A stretch of 64,000 nucleotides of DNA from Candidatus Palauibacter soopunensis (lineage in GTDB: Bacteria; Gemmatimonadota; Gemmatimonadetes; Palauibacterales; Palauibacteraceae), in the NCBI RefSeq assembly GCF_947581735.1, contig NZ_CANPVT010000007.1:83068-147067 (forward strand). Direction: 5' to 3'. The notes under the pieces are model-generated. The model did no database searches and was not told the origin of the DNA. It saw only the letters and a program-made list of their open reading frames with translations. Within the stretch, counting starts at the first letter, position 1; every line of letters begins with the position of its first letter. Made by a program: the position numbers and the translations under genes. Positions 28,483 to 36,730 of the stretch are shown piece by piece.

Positions 28483-29841
28483 TCAGGGTTGCTGGTCGAG
28501 CCTCCGGCCGAGGAGGGCCTCGATCCCCGCGACCGCCGCCTCGTACTGGAACCGACCGCTGACGAGATCGACCTCCGCCTGCGTGAGCGTGATCTGGGCG
28601 TCCTGGAGTTCGAGAATCGTGGCCAGGCCGAGCTGGTAGCGCTCCTGTACGACTCGGAGGCTCTCTTCGCTGAGCTCGACGTTCCGCTCGGCGAGGTCCA
28701 CTCCCGCGAGCGCGGACTGCGCCGTCGCATATCGTGCGTCGAGCAGCGAACTGAGATTGAGTTGCGCCGCGCGTTCGGATTGCCGGGCCTGGTCCGCCGA
28801 GGCCCGGGCGCGAAACACCTGCGTCTCGCGCTGGAACCCGTTGAAGAGGGGATAGCTCCCTCGCAGCGAAAACGACCAGGAGCGGTTGGACGGAGGGAAC
28901 TCCTGGTTCGCCCAGCCGTAGCCCGCGCCGACCGTGATCGATGGCAAGTAGCTGGAGCGCGCGCTCGACACCGCCGCCTCCGCCGCCTCGACGGCCGCCG
29001 AGGCCGCCTGCAGCGCGGGAGCCGTCACATCGGCCATTGCGAACAGTTCGTCGCGGGTGAAGGGGATCGCGGCCATCGCGAGTTCCGCCTCGGCGGTCGG
29101 CCCTACGAGGGTCTCGGAGCCGATGACCTCGGTGAGCTCGAAGGTCCGCGTGCGCGCGTTGTTCTCCGCGTTGAGAAGCGCGAGCTGCGCGTTGTTGAGA
29201 TCGACCTGCGAACGCAGGGAGTCGGAGCGCGTCGCCCGCCCCAGCTCCAGCTGCTGCCGGACGAATTCGAGCTGGTCCGCCTGCCGCTGGACGCGGCGTT
29301 CCTCCACGGCGACGAGTTCGAGCGCCGCGACGTTCGCCGCGTACGCCTGTTTCACCGCCTGGATGACCTGGAACTCGGCCTCGCGATAGCGGGCGTTCTG
29401 TTCGACGATTCCCAGACGGGCGCCTTTCAGGTCGGTGAACCGGCTCCAGCCGTTGAAGAGCGTGTATCCGGCGTTGATCTGAGTGGAGTAGCTCGTCGCG
29501 ACGATCCCCTGGCTGAGGGCGTCGAGACGTCCCGTCGATGAGTTCGAGTAGCCAAAACTCATGTTGACCGACGGGAGGAGCTGGCCGATCGCGCTCAACT
29601 GGTTATGCTCGGCCATCTCGATCTGCGAGTAGGCCTGGAGCAACTGAGGGTTGCGGCGCAGCGCGATCTCGACCGCTTCGTCGACCGTGATCTGGCGAAC
29701 GTTGTCGCTCGCCTGCACCTGCGCCGCCATCATGTTGGGCGACGCTCCCGCAATCAGGACCGCCGGCAGCAGGACGAGCCCCCATCGACGAAAACCGGCG
29801 CTCGGCCGGTCTCCGCACCCACATCTATGTCGAATGGTCAT
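28483..29841 (-). CDS. TolC-family outer-membrane efflux protein
   Basis: 452 residues. Signal peptide (GLVLLPAVLIAGASPNMMAA), then two repeated OEP halves: DNVRQITVDEAVEIALRRNPQ at the start, with long periplasmic helices (NVAALELVAVEERRVQRQADQ; SALAGVDLAERNVELSEESL) and beta segments (GAGYGWANQEFPPSNRS). It forms the outer-membrane channel of the tripartite exporter. The start ATG at 29841 is preceded by AAGGAAAACG and a small hairpin. Confidence 0.92.
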   Translation of the reverse strand: MTIRHRCGCGDRPSAGFRRWGLVLLPAVLIAGASPNMMAAQVQASDNVRQITVDEAVEIALRRNPQLLQAYSQIEMAEHNQLSAIGQLLPSVNMSFGYSNSSTGRLDALSQGIVATSYSTQINAGYTLFNGWSRFTDLKGARLGIVEQNARYREAEFQVIQAVKQAYAANVAALELVAVEERRVQRQADQLEFVRQQLELGRATRSDSLRSQVDLNNAQLALLNAENNARTRTFELTEVIGSETLVGPTAEAELAMAAIPFTRDELFAMADVTAPALQAASAAVEAAEAAVSSARSSYLPSITVGAGYGWANQEFPPSNRSWSFSLRGSYPLFNGFQRETQVFRARASADQARQSERAAQLNLSSLLDARYATAQSALAGVDLAERNVELSEESLRVVQERYQLGLATILELQDAQITLTQAEVDLVSGRFQYEAAVAGIEALLGRRLDQQP

Positions 29842-29851
29842 CGTTTTCCTT

Positions 29852-29865
29852 GCCCCGCGAGGGGC
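29852..29865 (-). promoter_or_regulatory. Hairpin just before the tolC ribosome binding site
   Basis: GCCCC-TCGC-GGGGC, a 5-bp all-GC stem in the 44-base gap between the Spy-like gene and tolC, a few bases ahead of the AAGGAAAA site. It could modulate tolC translation or partial termination; no function is proven. Confidence 0.3.
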
Positions 29866-29885
29866 TGATTGACGTCTGTCGGTTG

Positions 29886-30341
29886 TCAGTTGTTTCGCTG
29901 CGGGTCGTCACGCCCCTGGGACCCCCGTTCACCGCCGCGCTCTCGCCCGTTCCCGTAGCGCTGCCGCAGCAACTCCCGATAGTCCTCACCCTGCTCCTCC
30001 GTCAGCACCGACTCGATCCGGGTCCGGACCGAGTCCATCAAGGTCCGGTAGCTCCCCCGCAACGTCCGCATCCCATCGCGGTAGTGATCGAGGAAGCTCT
30101 CGATCTGCACCCGCTGGTCGGCCGTCAAGCCCAGCTCATCGGCGAACTGCTCGATCGTCGTCTGCCGCCCGCGCGACCCGTCGTCGCGATCCCGCGTTTC
30201 GGGAGACGTCGTCTCCGCCGCCGCTTCGCCGGCGGCCTCGCCGGCGAAAAGATCGAGGCGGTCCGCCGCCACGCCGACCGCGGCGCCCGCCGCGAAGACG
30301 AGCGTCAGAAGCAGGATCGCCCGGAATCTCGAAGTGTCCAT
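29886..30341 (-). CDS. Spy/CpxP-like periplasmic stress protein (LTxxQ)
   Basis: 151 residues. Signal or anchor sequence (FRAILLLTLVFAAGAAVGVAA) followed by an Ala/Glu linker, then an all-helical domain bearing two LTxxQ motifs, LTADQ and LTEEQ, spaced as in Spy and CpxP, and a low-complexity GRERGGERGSQGR tail. These proteins act as periplasmic chaperones or stress sensors. It is encoded between the ECF/anti-sigma pair and the exporter, suggesting the locus responds to envelope damage. An in-frame GTG at 30347 is an alternative start. Confidence 0.75.
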   Translation of the reverse strand: MDTSRFRAILLLTLVFAAGAAVGVAADRLDLFAGEAAGEAAAETTSPETRDRDDGSRGRQTTIEQFADELGLTADQRVQIESFLDHYRDGMRTLRGSYRTLMDSVRTRIESVLTEEQGEDYRELLRQRYGNGRERGGERGSQGRDDPQRNN

Positions 30342-30368
30342 ACGCACCCGGTTCGTGTCGCGTTTCAG

Positions 30369-30779
30369 TTACGGATTGATGAGCGCGGCGGTCAGCACCG
30401 CGTCGCGGCTCGGCTCGGCGAGGTCGATGAGCAGCGCGGGCGGGGCTTCGGCATCCGGCGCCAGCGAGCGCACCAGTCCGACCGGCGTCGGATCCGGGTC
30501 GACGACGAACTCGGGCGCGTCCGGCAGGGAGATGCGATACAACAGAACGCCGGCCGCGACGAGCAGTCCGGCGGCCAGCGGCGCGAGCGCCGCGGACCAG
30601 CTTGCCGTCACGTCGAGCCACGAGAGAGGCCGCCGTGCGAACAGCGCTTCCGCCGCGGCCATCACGTTCCGGCGCAATCGGCGCCGCGTGAGTTCGTCGG
30701 GTCGCAGGGGCTCGAGATACTCGGCCCACCCAGGCCCGCGCCCGCCGTCCCGACTCTGGTCTCTCCTATTCATCCTCAT
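30369..30779 (-). CDS. Putative membrane anti-sigma factor
   Basis: 136 residues with one central transmembrane helix (LAPLAAGLLVAAGVLLYRI, about residues 66-84), a basic N-terminal cytoplasmic part of about 55 residues and a short periplasmic tail. The ATG at 30779 overlaps the 3' end of the ECF sigma gene by 14 bases and has GGAGGA upstream. No zinc-binding anti-sigma HxxxCxxC motif is seen, so the assignment is from position and topology only. Confidence 0.55.
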   Translation of the reverse strand: MRMNRRDQSRDGGRGPGWAEYLEPLRPDELTRRRLRRNVMAAAEALFARRPLSWLDVTASWSAALAPLAAGLLVAAGVLLYRISLPDAPEFVVDPDPTPVGLVRSLAPDAEAPPALLIDLAEPSRDAVLTAALINP

Positions 30780-31425
30780 CTGCTCCTCCGGCGCCGGACG
30801 CGGGCGCTTCGCCGAGAAGGCGGCGCAACGCGTGCCTGCCGTGATGAAGGTTCGCCCTCGAAGTTCCTACGGCGATCCCGAGGATCTCCGCGATCTCTGC
30901 GTGGTCGTACCCTTCAAGGTCGTACATCATGACTGCCGTTCTCTGTCGTTCCGGAAGCTGCGCGAGCGCGCCGAGCACCCGCTCCCGGGCATACCTCCGC
31001 TCGAATTCACGATGCGGATCGTCTCGCGACGCCGCCGTGTCCGTCAGTTCCGAATGGGTCCGCAGAAGCTCACGCCGCCGGAGGTTCAGGCACGTACTCC
31101 TCAGCACGCGATAGAACCACGGACCGAAGCGGCTTCCCGGCCGCAACTGTCCGATCCGCTCGAGCGCGCGAATGAACGCGGCCTGCACCGCGTCTTCCGC
31201 GTCCTGCTCGTGGCGCAGAATCGACAACGCCACCGCGTACGCCGGGTCCGTGTATCTCGTCACGAACAGGGAAAACGCCCGCTGGTCGCCGGCCTGCACG
31301 GCCTCCACGAGGCCGGGCTCGTCCGCGCCGGGATCCGCCGGTTCCACGGGTCCGGAACCGGGACCCGTCGAATCGCCCGGCGATCCGTTACGCGTTCGCG
31401 TTTCCTTCGCCAAAGACGTCCCCAT
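30766..31425 (-). CDS. ECF-type RNA polymerase sigma factor
   Basis: 219 residues. After a roughly 35-residue flexible N-terminus come sigma region 2 (AFSLFVTRYTDPAYAVALSIL, DAEDAVQAAFIRALERI) and region 4 (ALAQLPERQRTAVMMYDLEGYDHAEIAEILGI, VGTSRANLHHGRHALRRLL). It redirects RNA polymerase to stress promoters. It heads a same-strand run with the anti-sigma candidate, the Spy-like protein and the TolC exporter, so those genes are its likely targets. Confidence 0.92.
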   Translation of the reverse strand: MGTSLAKETRTRNGSPGDSTGPGSGPVEPADPGADEPGLVEAVQAGDQRAFSLFVTRYTDPAYAVALSILRHEQDAEDAVQAAFIRALERIGQLRPGSRFGPWFYRVLRSTCLNLRRRELLRTHSELTDTAASRDDPHREFERRYARERVLGALAQLPERQRTAVMMYDLEGYDHAEIAEILGIAVGTSRANLHHGRHALRRLLGEAPASGAGGADEDE

Positions 31426-31475
31426 CGCTTGGGTAACACGCCCTCGATGCCGGCCGTTGCACCGGCTCCCGTCGG
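31385..31475 (-). promoter_or_regulatory. Possible autoregulated ECF promoter
   Basis: Upstream of the reverse-strand sigma gene, GCAAC is followed 15 bases later by CGTGTT, resembling the GGAAC and CGT elements of ECF promoters. The range given is approximate. Spacing is slightly short and the match is imperfect, so this is only a lead. Confidence 0.2.
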
Positions 31476-31526
31476 CGTTCGCCCCGGCGCTTGTTCCTTC
31501 ACCGTGGCCGTCGCATCTTCGGCTCC

Positions 31527-32075
31527 GTGAACAACGAAACGCAAGCCCCGTCCGCCGCCGCCGAAACGCCCGATCGAGCCCACGCTCTGGCCGGCCGAAC
31601 GCTCATCCAGGAACGCATCCGCGGCATGCGAAAAGTCGTGGGGCGAAGGCTCACGCCGGGCGACATCGTTCTCAGGAAGGCGTCTCCGGAGGTGCGGCGC
31701 CATCTCTTCGAGGAAGCGTGCGAGCTGTACTGGAACGAGATGAGCTGGGAGGAGATCACCGAAGAGGAACTCATCGGGGACGAGGAACTCACGGAGATGA
31801 TCTTCCCCGGCCTGCTCGCGCTCATCGACGCGTTCCTTCCGAAGGCTCCGAACGGGGAGCCGGACAGGGACCGGGAACACCGCGATGTCGTACACGATTT
31901 CCTGGACTGGCTGGCCGCCCGGCTCGTGACCCTGCGCGAGGCGCGACCCTCCGCGGAGGACGCGCGGGCGCGGAACCTCCGCCAGAAGAACGTGACCGAC
32001 TCCCTCATCGACCTCATCGCGTTTCGCGTGTGCGCACTGACTACCGACGAGATCGAGACCTACCAGAGCGCCTGA
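31527..32075 (+). CDS. Acidic helical protein of unknown function
   Basis: 182 residues from the GTG at 31527; the frame extends to an ATG-equivalent at 31491, which is also possible. No signal or membrane segment. The sequence is helical and rich in Glu/Arg (RRHLFEEACELYWNEMSWEEI, DVVHDFLDWLAARLVTLREAR, SLIDLIAFRVCALTTDEIE). I do not recognise the family. It lies 22 bases before etfB on the same strand, so it may be cotranscribed with the electron transfer flavoprotein. A long antisense frame over the same bases is a shadow. Confidence 0.6.
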   Translation: MNNETQAPSAAAETPDRAHALAGRTLIQERIRGMRKVVGRRLTPGDIVLRKASPEVRRHLFEEACELYWNEMSWEEITEEELIGDEELTEMIFPGLLALIDAFLPKAPNGEPDRDREHRDVVHDFLDWLAARLVTLREARPSAEDARARNLRQKNVTDSLIDLIAFRVCALTTDEIETYQSA

Positions 32076-32097
32076 CTCCACTCGAAGAACAAGACGG

Positions 32098-32847
32098 ATG
32101 AATACAATAGTCTGCATGAAACGCGTGCCGGACTCGGCCACGCGGGTGAGAGTGACGCCCGACGGCGCGGGACTGGACCCGGCCGGCGTCAAGTACGTCG
32201 TGAACCCGTACGACGAGTTCGCGCTCGAGGATGCGATCCGCCGCAAGGAAGAGGCGGGGGAGGGGAAGGTGACGGTCGTCGCGCTCGGCCCCCCCGAGAC
32301 TGCCGAATCGATCCGCCAGGCGCTCGCGATGGGGGCGGATGAGGGCGTCCTGCTCGTGTGCGAGGGTTCGCACGACGCGCTCTCCGTGGCGCGGGCGCTC
32401 GCCGACGAGGTTCGAGGCCGCGAGGTCGATCTCGTGCTGTTCGGGAAGCAGGCGATCGATGACGACAACATGCAGGTCCCGCAGATGGTGGCCGAGTTTC
32501 TCGGCCTCCCGTGCGCGACCGTCGTCGTCGGCCTCGATATCGCGGGACGGAAAGCGACGGCGCGCCGCGAGGTCGAGGGCGGTCACGAGGTCGTCGAGTT
32601 TTCGCTGCCCGCTGTCGTGTCGACGCAGAAAGGGCTGAACGAGCCGCGGTATCCGAGCCTCAAGGGGATCATGGCGGCGAAGCGAAAGCCTCTCGAGGAG
32701 CGGGAGGTGACGCTCGATGCGCCGACCATCGAATTCCTCCGCCTCGACGAACCCCCGGCGCCGGCCGCGGGCCGGATCGTCGGGGAGGGGGCGGACGCCG
32801 TGCCGGAGCTGGTGAAGGCGCTGCGCGACGAAGCGGGGGTGCTCTGA
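32098..32847 (+). CDS. etfB: Electron transfer flavoprotein beta subunit
   Basis: 249 residues. Typical EtfB features: MNTIVCMKRVPDS start, VKYVVNPYDEFALEDAI, and the AMP/recognition-loop area GKQAIDDDNMQVPQMVAEFLG. It ends in a DAPTIEFLRL region that contacts EtfA. With EtfA it carries electrons from acyl-CoA dehydrogenases to the membrane quinone pool via ETF-QO. TGATG links it to etfA (1-base overlap of stop and start). Confidence 0.95.
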   Translation: MNTIVCMKRVPDSATRVRVTPDGAGLDPAGVKYVVNPYDEFALEDAIRRKEEAGEGKVTVVALGPPETAESIRQALAMGADEGVLLVCEGSHDALSVARALADEVRGREVDLVLFGKQAIDDDNMQVPQMVAEFLGLPCATVVVGLDIAGRKATARREVEGGHEVVEFSLPAVVSTQKGLNEPRYPSLKGIMAAKRKPLEEREVTLDAPTIEFLRLDEPPAPAAGRIVGEGADAVPELVKALRDEAGVL

Positions 32848-33830
32848 TGCCCAGGGCGCTGGCGTACGCCGAAATCCGCGAAGGAACGGTGAGCCGGGCC
32901 TCGCAGGAGGCGGTCGGGCTCGCGCGACGGATCACCGCCGATGTCGGCGGAGAGACCCACGTCGTCGCGCTCGGTCCTCCCGGTACGGAGGCGGCGGCCG
33001 CGCAACTCGGCGGCTTCGGTGCCGACCGCACCTGGGTCGGTGAGTCGGAGGCGCTCGCGCTGTGTCAGCCGGACATCGCCGCCGCGGCCATCGCCCGGCT
33101 GGTCGAGGCCGGGGACTACGACGCCGTGATATTCGCGGCGACGGCCCAGGGGAGGGACATCGCGCCCCGCGTCGGCGCGCGGCTCGGGCGGAGCGTGGCC
33201 TCGGAAGTCATCGAGTGCCGGCGGGAGGACGGCGCCATCGTCGTCCGCCGGCCCATGTACGCCGGGAAAGCGATCGCGACCCTTCGCTTCACTCCGGGTC
33301 CGGCCGTGATGACGATCCGGGCCAACGTCTTCGCGCCGGCCGGGGAGGGCGCGGCGGGGGAGATGTCGAAGCTGGATCTCGAGGGCCTCGAGGGCCGGGC
33401 GCGGACGGCCGCACTGGAGCTGGGGGATCGCGACCGCCTCGACGTGAGCGAGGCAACGACGATCGTCTCGGGCGGCCGCGGGATGCAGGGGCCGGAGCAC
33501 TGGCCGCTGCTCGAGGCGCTGGTGGAAGCGCTGGGCGACGAAGCGGCGCTCGGCGCGAGCCGGGCGGTGGTGGATGCGGGCTGGCGGCCGCACGGCGAGC
33601 AGGTCGGCCAGACCGGCAAGACCGTGTCGCCCAACCTGTACTTCGCGGTCGGGATCAGCGGGGCGATCCAGCACCTGGCCGGGATGCGCACGGCCAAGGT
33701 CATCGTGGCGATCAACCGCGATGCGGATGCGCCGATCTTCGGGGTGGCGGACTACGGTCTCGTCGGGGACGTGTTCGAGGTGCTGCCCGCGCTCACGGAG
33801 GCGGTTCGCGAAGCGCGCCGGGGCGACTAG
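32847..33830 (+). CDS. etfA: Electron transfer flavoprotein alpha subunit
   Basis: 327 residues. N-terminal domain (ALAYAEIREGTVSRASQEAVG) followed by the FAD-binding C-terminal domain: VSGGRGM, GASRAVVDAGW, GQTGKTVSPNLYFAVGISGA and NRDADAPIFGVADYGLVGD. The ATG at 32847 shares a base with the etfB stop. It forms the FAD-bearing half of the ETF heterodimer. Confidence 0.95.
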   Translation: MPRALAYAEIREGTVSRASQEAVGLARRITADVGGETHVVALGPPGTEAAAAQLGGFGADRTWVGESEALALCQPDIAAAAIARLVEAGDYDAVIFAATAQGRDIAPRVGARLGRSVASEVIECRREDGAIVVRRPMYAGKAIATLRFTPGPAVMTIRANVFAPAGEGAAGEMSKLDLEGLEGRARTAALELGDRDRLDVSEATTIVSGGRGMQGPEHWPLLEALVEALGDEAALGASRAVVDAGWRPHGEQVGQTGKTVSPNLYFAVGISGAIQHLAGMRTAKVIVAINRDADAPIFGVADYGLVGDVFEVLPALTEAVREARRGD

Positions 33831-33866
33831 CGTAGTGTCGCACGACGCGGGTCCGGATCGGCCGGC

Positions 33867-34907
33867 ATGAGTCTCCGGGCCGTGCGCGAGGACATCGCGC
33901 GCTGGGCGGAGCGGGGCGATCCCATCGCCATGGCGACGCTCATCGCCGTGCGCCGTTCCGCCCCTCTGCCACCGGGCGCGCGGTTCGCGATCTCGGCCGC
34001 CGGGGAGCTGAGCGGCTCGATCTCGAGCGGGTGCGTGGAGGGCGACTTGCACGAACGGCTCTCCGCGCTGCTGGGCGGCGGCGCGCCGGCCTCGGTCACG
34101 TACGGGATCACCGACGAGATGGCCGCGGGCGTGGGGCTCGCCTGCGGCGGGGAGATCGACGTCCTCCTCGACCGCTACGATCCCGGCGACCCCGTCTGGC
34201 ATCGCCTCTGGCAGCTCCAGGAGGCCGGCGCCCCGGGCGTCCTCCTCACCGGCGCGGCGCCGCCCACGCACTCGCGGCAACTCCTCCTCGAACCGGACCG
34301 GTCGCTGGGAACGCTCGGATCGGCCGAACTCGACCGGGCGGCCCGCTCCCGCGTAGACGATTGGCTCGGCCGATCGGACGCCCGCGTTGTCGAACTCGTG
34401 CAGGACGATCCGGACAGCCTCGTCTTCGTCGAGTCCTTCGCCCCGCCCCCGCGGCTCGTCATCGTGGGCGCAACCCCGATCGGGCATGCGCTGTGCGCCA
34501 TGGCGCACCGAACCGGCTTCGAGGTCGTGGTCGTGGATCCGCGCGAGGCCTTCCTGCGGCCGGAGCGATTCTCGGATGCCGCGTCGCTCGATCCGCGCTG
34601 GCCGGACGAGGCGATGGCCGCGCTCGATCTCGACCCTCGAACCAGTGTCGTCATCCTCACGCACGACGAGAAGCTGGATGAACCCGCGCTGGAAACGGCG
34701 CTCGCCTCCCGCTGCGGCTACATCGGCCTCCTGGGCGGACGCCGGACGCAGGAGCAACGTCGAGCGGCGCTCCTCGCACGGGGGCTCGACGAGGCGGCAT
34801 GCGACCGGATCCACGGTCCGGTCGGGCTGCGGATCGGCGCCCGTTCGCCCGCGCAGATCGCCGTCTCCATCCTCGCGCAGCTCATCGCCCTCGACAGAGC
34901 TCCCTGA
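33867..34907 (+). CDS. XdhC/CoxF-family molybdenum-enzyme maturation protein
   Basis: 346 residues. XdhC_CoxI N-terminal domain (IAMATLIAVRRSAPLPPGARFAIS, GSISSGCVEGDL) and a C-terminal Rossmann domain (LVIVGATPIGHALCAMA, SVVILTHDEKLDEPALETAL, YIGLLGGRRTQEQRRAAL), ending GPVGLRIGARSPAQIAVSIL. These proteins sulfurate or insert molybdopterin cofactor into xanthine dehydrogenase/CO dehydrogenase-type hydroxylases. No such hydroxylase is in the window, though moeA lies 4.4 kb away. Possibly coexpressed with etfBA (36-base gap). Confidence 0.88.
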   Translation: MSLRAVREDIARWAERGDPIAMATLIAVRRSAPLPPGARFAISAAGELSGSISSGCVEGDLHERLSALLGGGAPASVTYGITDEMAAGVGLACGGEIDVLLDRYDPGDPVWHRLWQLQEAGAPGVLLTGAAPPTHSRQLLLEPDRSLGTLGSAELDRAARSRVDDWLGRSDARVVELVQDDPDSLVFVESFAPPPRLVIVGATPIGHALCAMAHRTGFEVVVVDPREAFLRPERFSDAASLDPRWPDEAMAALDLDPRTSVVILTHDEKLDEPALETALASRCGYIGLLGGRRTQEQRRAALLARGLDEAACDRIHGPVGLRIGARSPAQIAVSILAQLIALDRAP

Positions 34908-34935
34908 CGCCCTGACGTCGGCGCGGTGCCGCGGA

Positions 34936-36051
34936 TCAGTCGCGCGTGCGCCGGATCTTCCAGCGGTCCACCACGCGCCGCCCCCGCACGACCTCGAAGT
35001 GATCGAAGTGCGCGACCGTGAGGCAGGCGTGATTCGGAAGGACGCGGACCTTCTCGCCGACGGCGAACCGCCCGGACAGGCGCCCGTGTTCCTGGCTCAC
35101 CGAGGTCACGCGATGGTCGCCCAGTTCTCGTCCGGACGTGTCACGGAGGAGGCGGCCGTAGTGGGGCGGATCGTCCGGCCCCACATCCTTGGACAGGGCG
35201 AGCGCGCCACAGTCCGCAATCGCCCCGTCGGATCCGTCGCGCGCGGAAACGACCGTCGCAAGCACCGTGACCGCGCAGTCGCTCAGCGCGCACGATCCCA
35301 GCCGCGTCTGCGTGTAGTCGTAGAGCGCGTAGTTTCCCGGCCGGGTCTCGTCGATCCCCTCCAGCGTCTCGACTCGGCTCATTCCCGGGGTCGAACCGAG
35401 CGAGAGCACCCCCGGCTCGAGCCCTGCCGCGCGGAGCGCGCGTCCCACCTCGACCATCGCCCGTCGCTCCTCATCTGCCAGCGCGGCGATGGCGGCGGGC
35501 GAATCCGCGCCGTAGGTGTGGCCGGCGTGCGTCAGGCAGCCGCGCAGCGAGAGCCGGCCCGAGCGTGAGATGCGCCTCGCGATCTCGACCACCCGGCCAC
35601 TGTCGTGCGGGACGCCGGAGCGCCCGTAGCCGCAGTCGATTTCGAGCCATGCCGAAAAGGGGACACCGGCGGCCTCGAGAGCCTCGACGGCCGTGAGGGA
35701 GTCCACCGTCACGCCCAGTTCGATGCGCCGGGAGAGCGCGGCCGCCTCGCCGATGCGGGAGAGATTGACGGGAAAGGCCCACAGGATGTCATCGAAGCCC
35801 GCCTCCGCGAAGATCCGGGCCTCCGCGAGGGTGGAAACGGCGATGCCCGACGCCCCGCGCGACCGCTGGAGTTCGGCGATCTCCACACACTTGTGCGTCT
35901 TCACGTGGGGGCGGAGCCGAACGCCGAGGGCGTCCGTGCGTTCCTGCATGGCCCGGAGGTTGTTCTCCAGGACATCGAGATCGAGGATGAGCGCCGGAGT
36001 GCGGAGACCGAACAGGTCCGGCGCGCGGGCGGCAGCGTTCCCGGCGTTCAC
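34936..36051 (-). CDS. D-threonine aldolase / D-serine dehydratase-like PLP enzyme
   Basis: 371 residues, alanine-racemase-type TIM barrel. The PLP lysine is K51 in RPHVKTHK, followed by GIAVSTLAEARIFAEAG and the substrate region LTHAGHTYG. The C-terminal metal ligands of this family appear as PNHACLTV. The enzyme would cleave D-threonine to glycine and acetaldehyde, or dehydrate D-serine. It converges with xdhC (28-base gap) and diverges from the second ECF sigma gene. Confidence 0.85.
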   Translation of the reverse strand: MNAGNAAARAPDLFGLRTPALILDLDVLENNLRAMQERTDALGVRLRPHVKTHKCVEIAELQRSRGASGIAVSTLAEARIFAEAGFDDILWAFPVNLSRIGEAAALSRRIELGVTVDSLTAVEALEAAGVPFSAWLEIDCGYGRSGVPHDSGRVVEIARRISRSGRLSLRGCLTHAGHTYGADSPAAIAALADEERRAMVEVGRALRAAGLEPGVLSLGSTPGMSRVETLEGIDETRPGNYALYDYTQTRLGSCALSDCAVTVLATVVSARDGSDGAIADCGALALSKDVGPDDPPHYGRLLRDTSGRELGDHRVTSVSQEHGRLSGRFAVGEKVRVLPNHACLTVAHFDHFEVVRGRRVVDRWKIRRTRD

Positions 36052-36214
36052 GCCCTCAAGGTAGTTGGGAGATCACGGTTCCGCTAAGTTGGAGCCGCCG
36101 ATCCCACTTTAGTGACCGCGAAGCCGTAGAGGTCGTCTTATTCACGAAGAGAAGATCTTTAGGATCGGGCCGGAAGGTCGGGTTCCCGACGATGAACCGA
36201 GCGACGCGGATGTC

Positions 36215-36730
36215 GTGACCGCCGTTCTGGAAGGCGATCGCGAGGCGTACGGGGTTCTCGTGCGCCGGTACAAGGACGTGCTGTACCGCTACGCGGAGCG
36301 CATGACCGGGCGCGCGGACGACGCCGCGGATATCGTGCAGCGCACGTTCATTCGCGGTTTTCGGAGCCTCGACCGCTGCCGTGACCGGGAACGGGTAGGG
36401 GGCTGGTTGTTTCGAATCGCCGTCAACCTGTGCAAGGATCAGTTGAAGGGGCGGGCACGGCGGGAGGTGTCGCTCGAGGCGGCCGGGCCGCTGACGGCGA
36501 CGCGAGGTCTTCCCGAGGCGCGCGCCGAACGGGCGGAAATACGGGAGCAGATATACCGGGCCTTGCAGTCGCTGAGCGAAGAGCAGCGTGAAGCCTTTGT
36601 CCTCAAGCACGTCGAGGGCTGGTCGTACGAAGAGATGGCTGAGAGACTTGGAGCGTCGGTGTCCGCGTTGAAGATGCGCGTCCATCGGGCTCGGGATCAG
36701 TTACAGGTGCTGTTAGAGAACTACCGATGA
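36215..36730 (+). CDS. ECF sigma factor partnered with a CBM48 membrane protein
   Basis: 171 residues from the GTG at 36215. Region 2 (AYGVLVRRYKDVLYRYAERM, DAADIVQRTFIRGFRSL) and region 4 (ALQSLSEEQREAFVLKHVEGWSYEEMAERLG, VSALKMRVHRARDQL) are complete. The N-terminus looks slightly short; the frame is open back to 36116 (adding PDDEPSDADV) but has no ATG, GTG or TTG there. The stop overlaps the next gene start (ATGA), the standard sigma/anti-sigma arrangement. Confidence 0.9.
   Translation: MTAVLEGDREAYGVLVRRYKDVLYRYAERMTGRADDAADIVQRTFIRGFRSLDRCRDRERVGGWLFRIAVNLCKDQLKGRARREVSLEAAGPLTATRGLPEARAERAEIREQIYRALQSLSEEQREAFVLKHVEGWSYEEMAERLGASVSALKMRVHRARDQLQVLLENYR

Noticed and set aside
31260-32471. 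403-residue reverse frame over the sigma gene start, the 182-residue protein and etfB
   Set aside because: Ser/Arg-rich start and no domains; forward genes explain the region better.
32583-34814. 743-residue reverse frame over etfA and xdhC
   Set aside because: Both forward genes are unmistakable; the reverse translation has no recognisable motif.
36192-36218. Mini-frame MNRATRMS whose stop overlaps the second ECF sigma GTG start
   Set aside because: A leader peptide cannot be supported: no ribosome binding site, only eight codons, and no attenuator structure seen.
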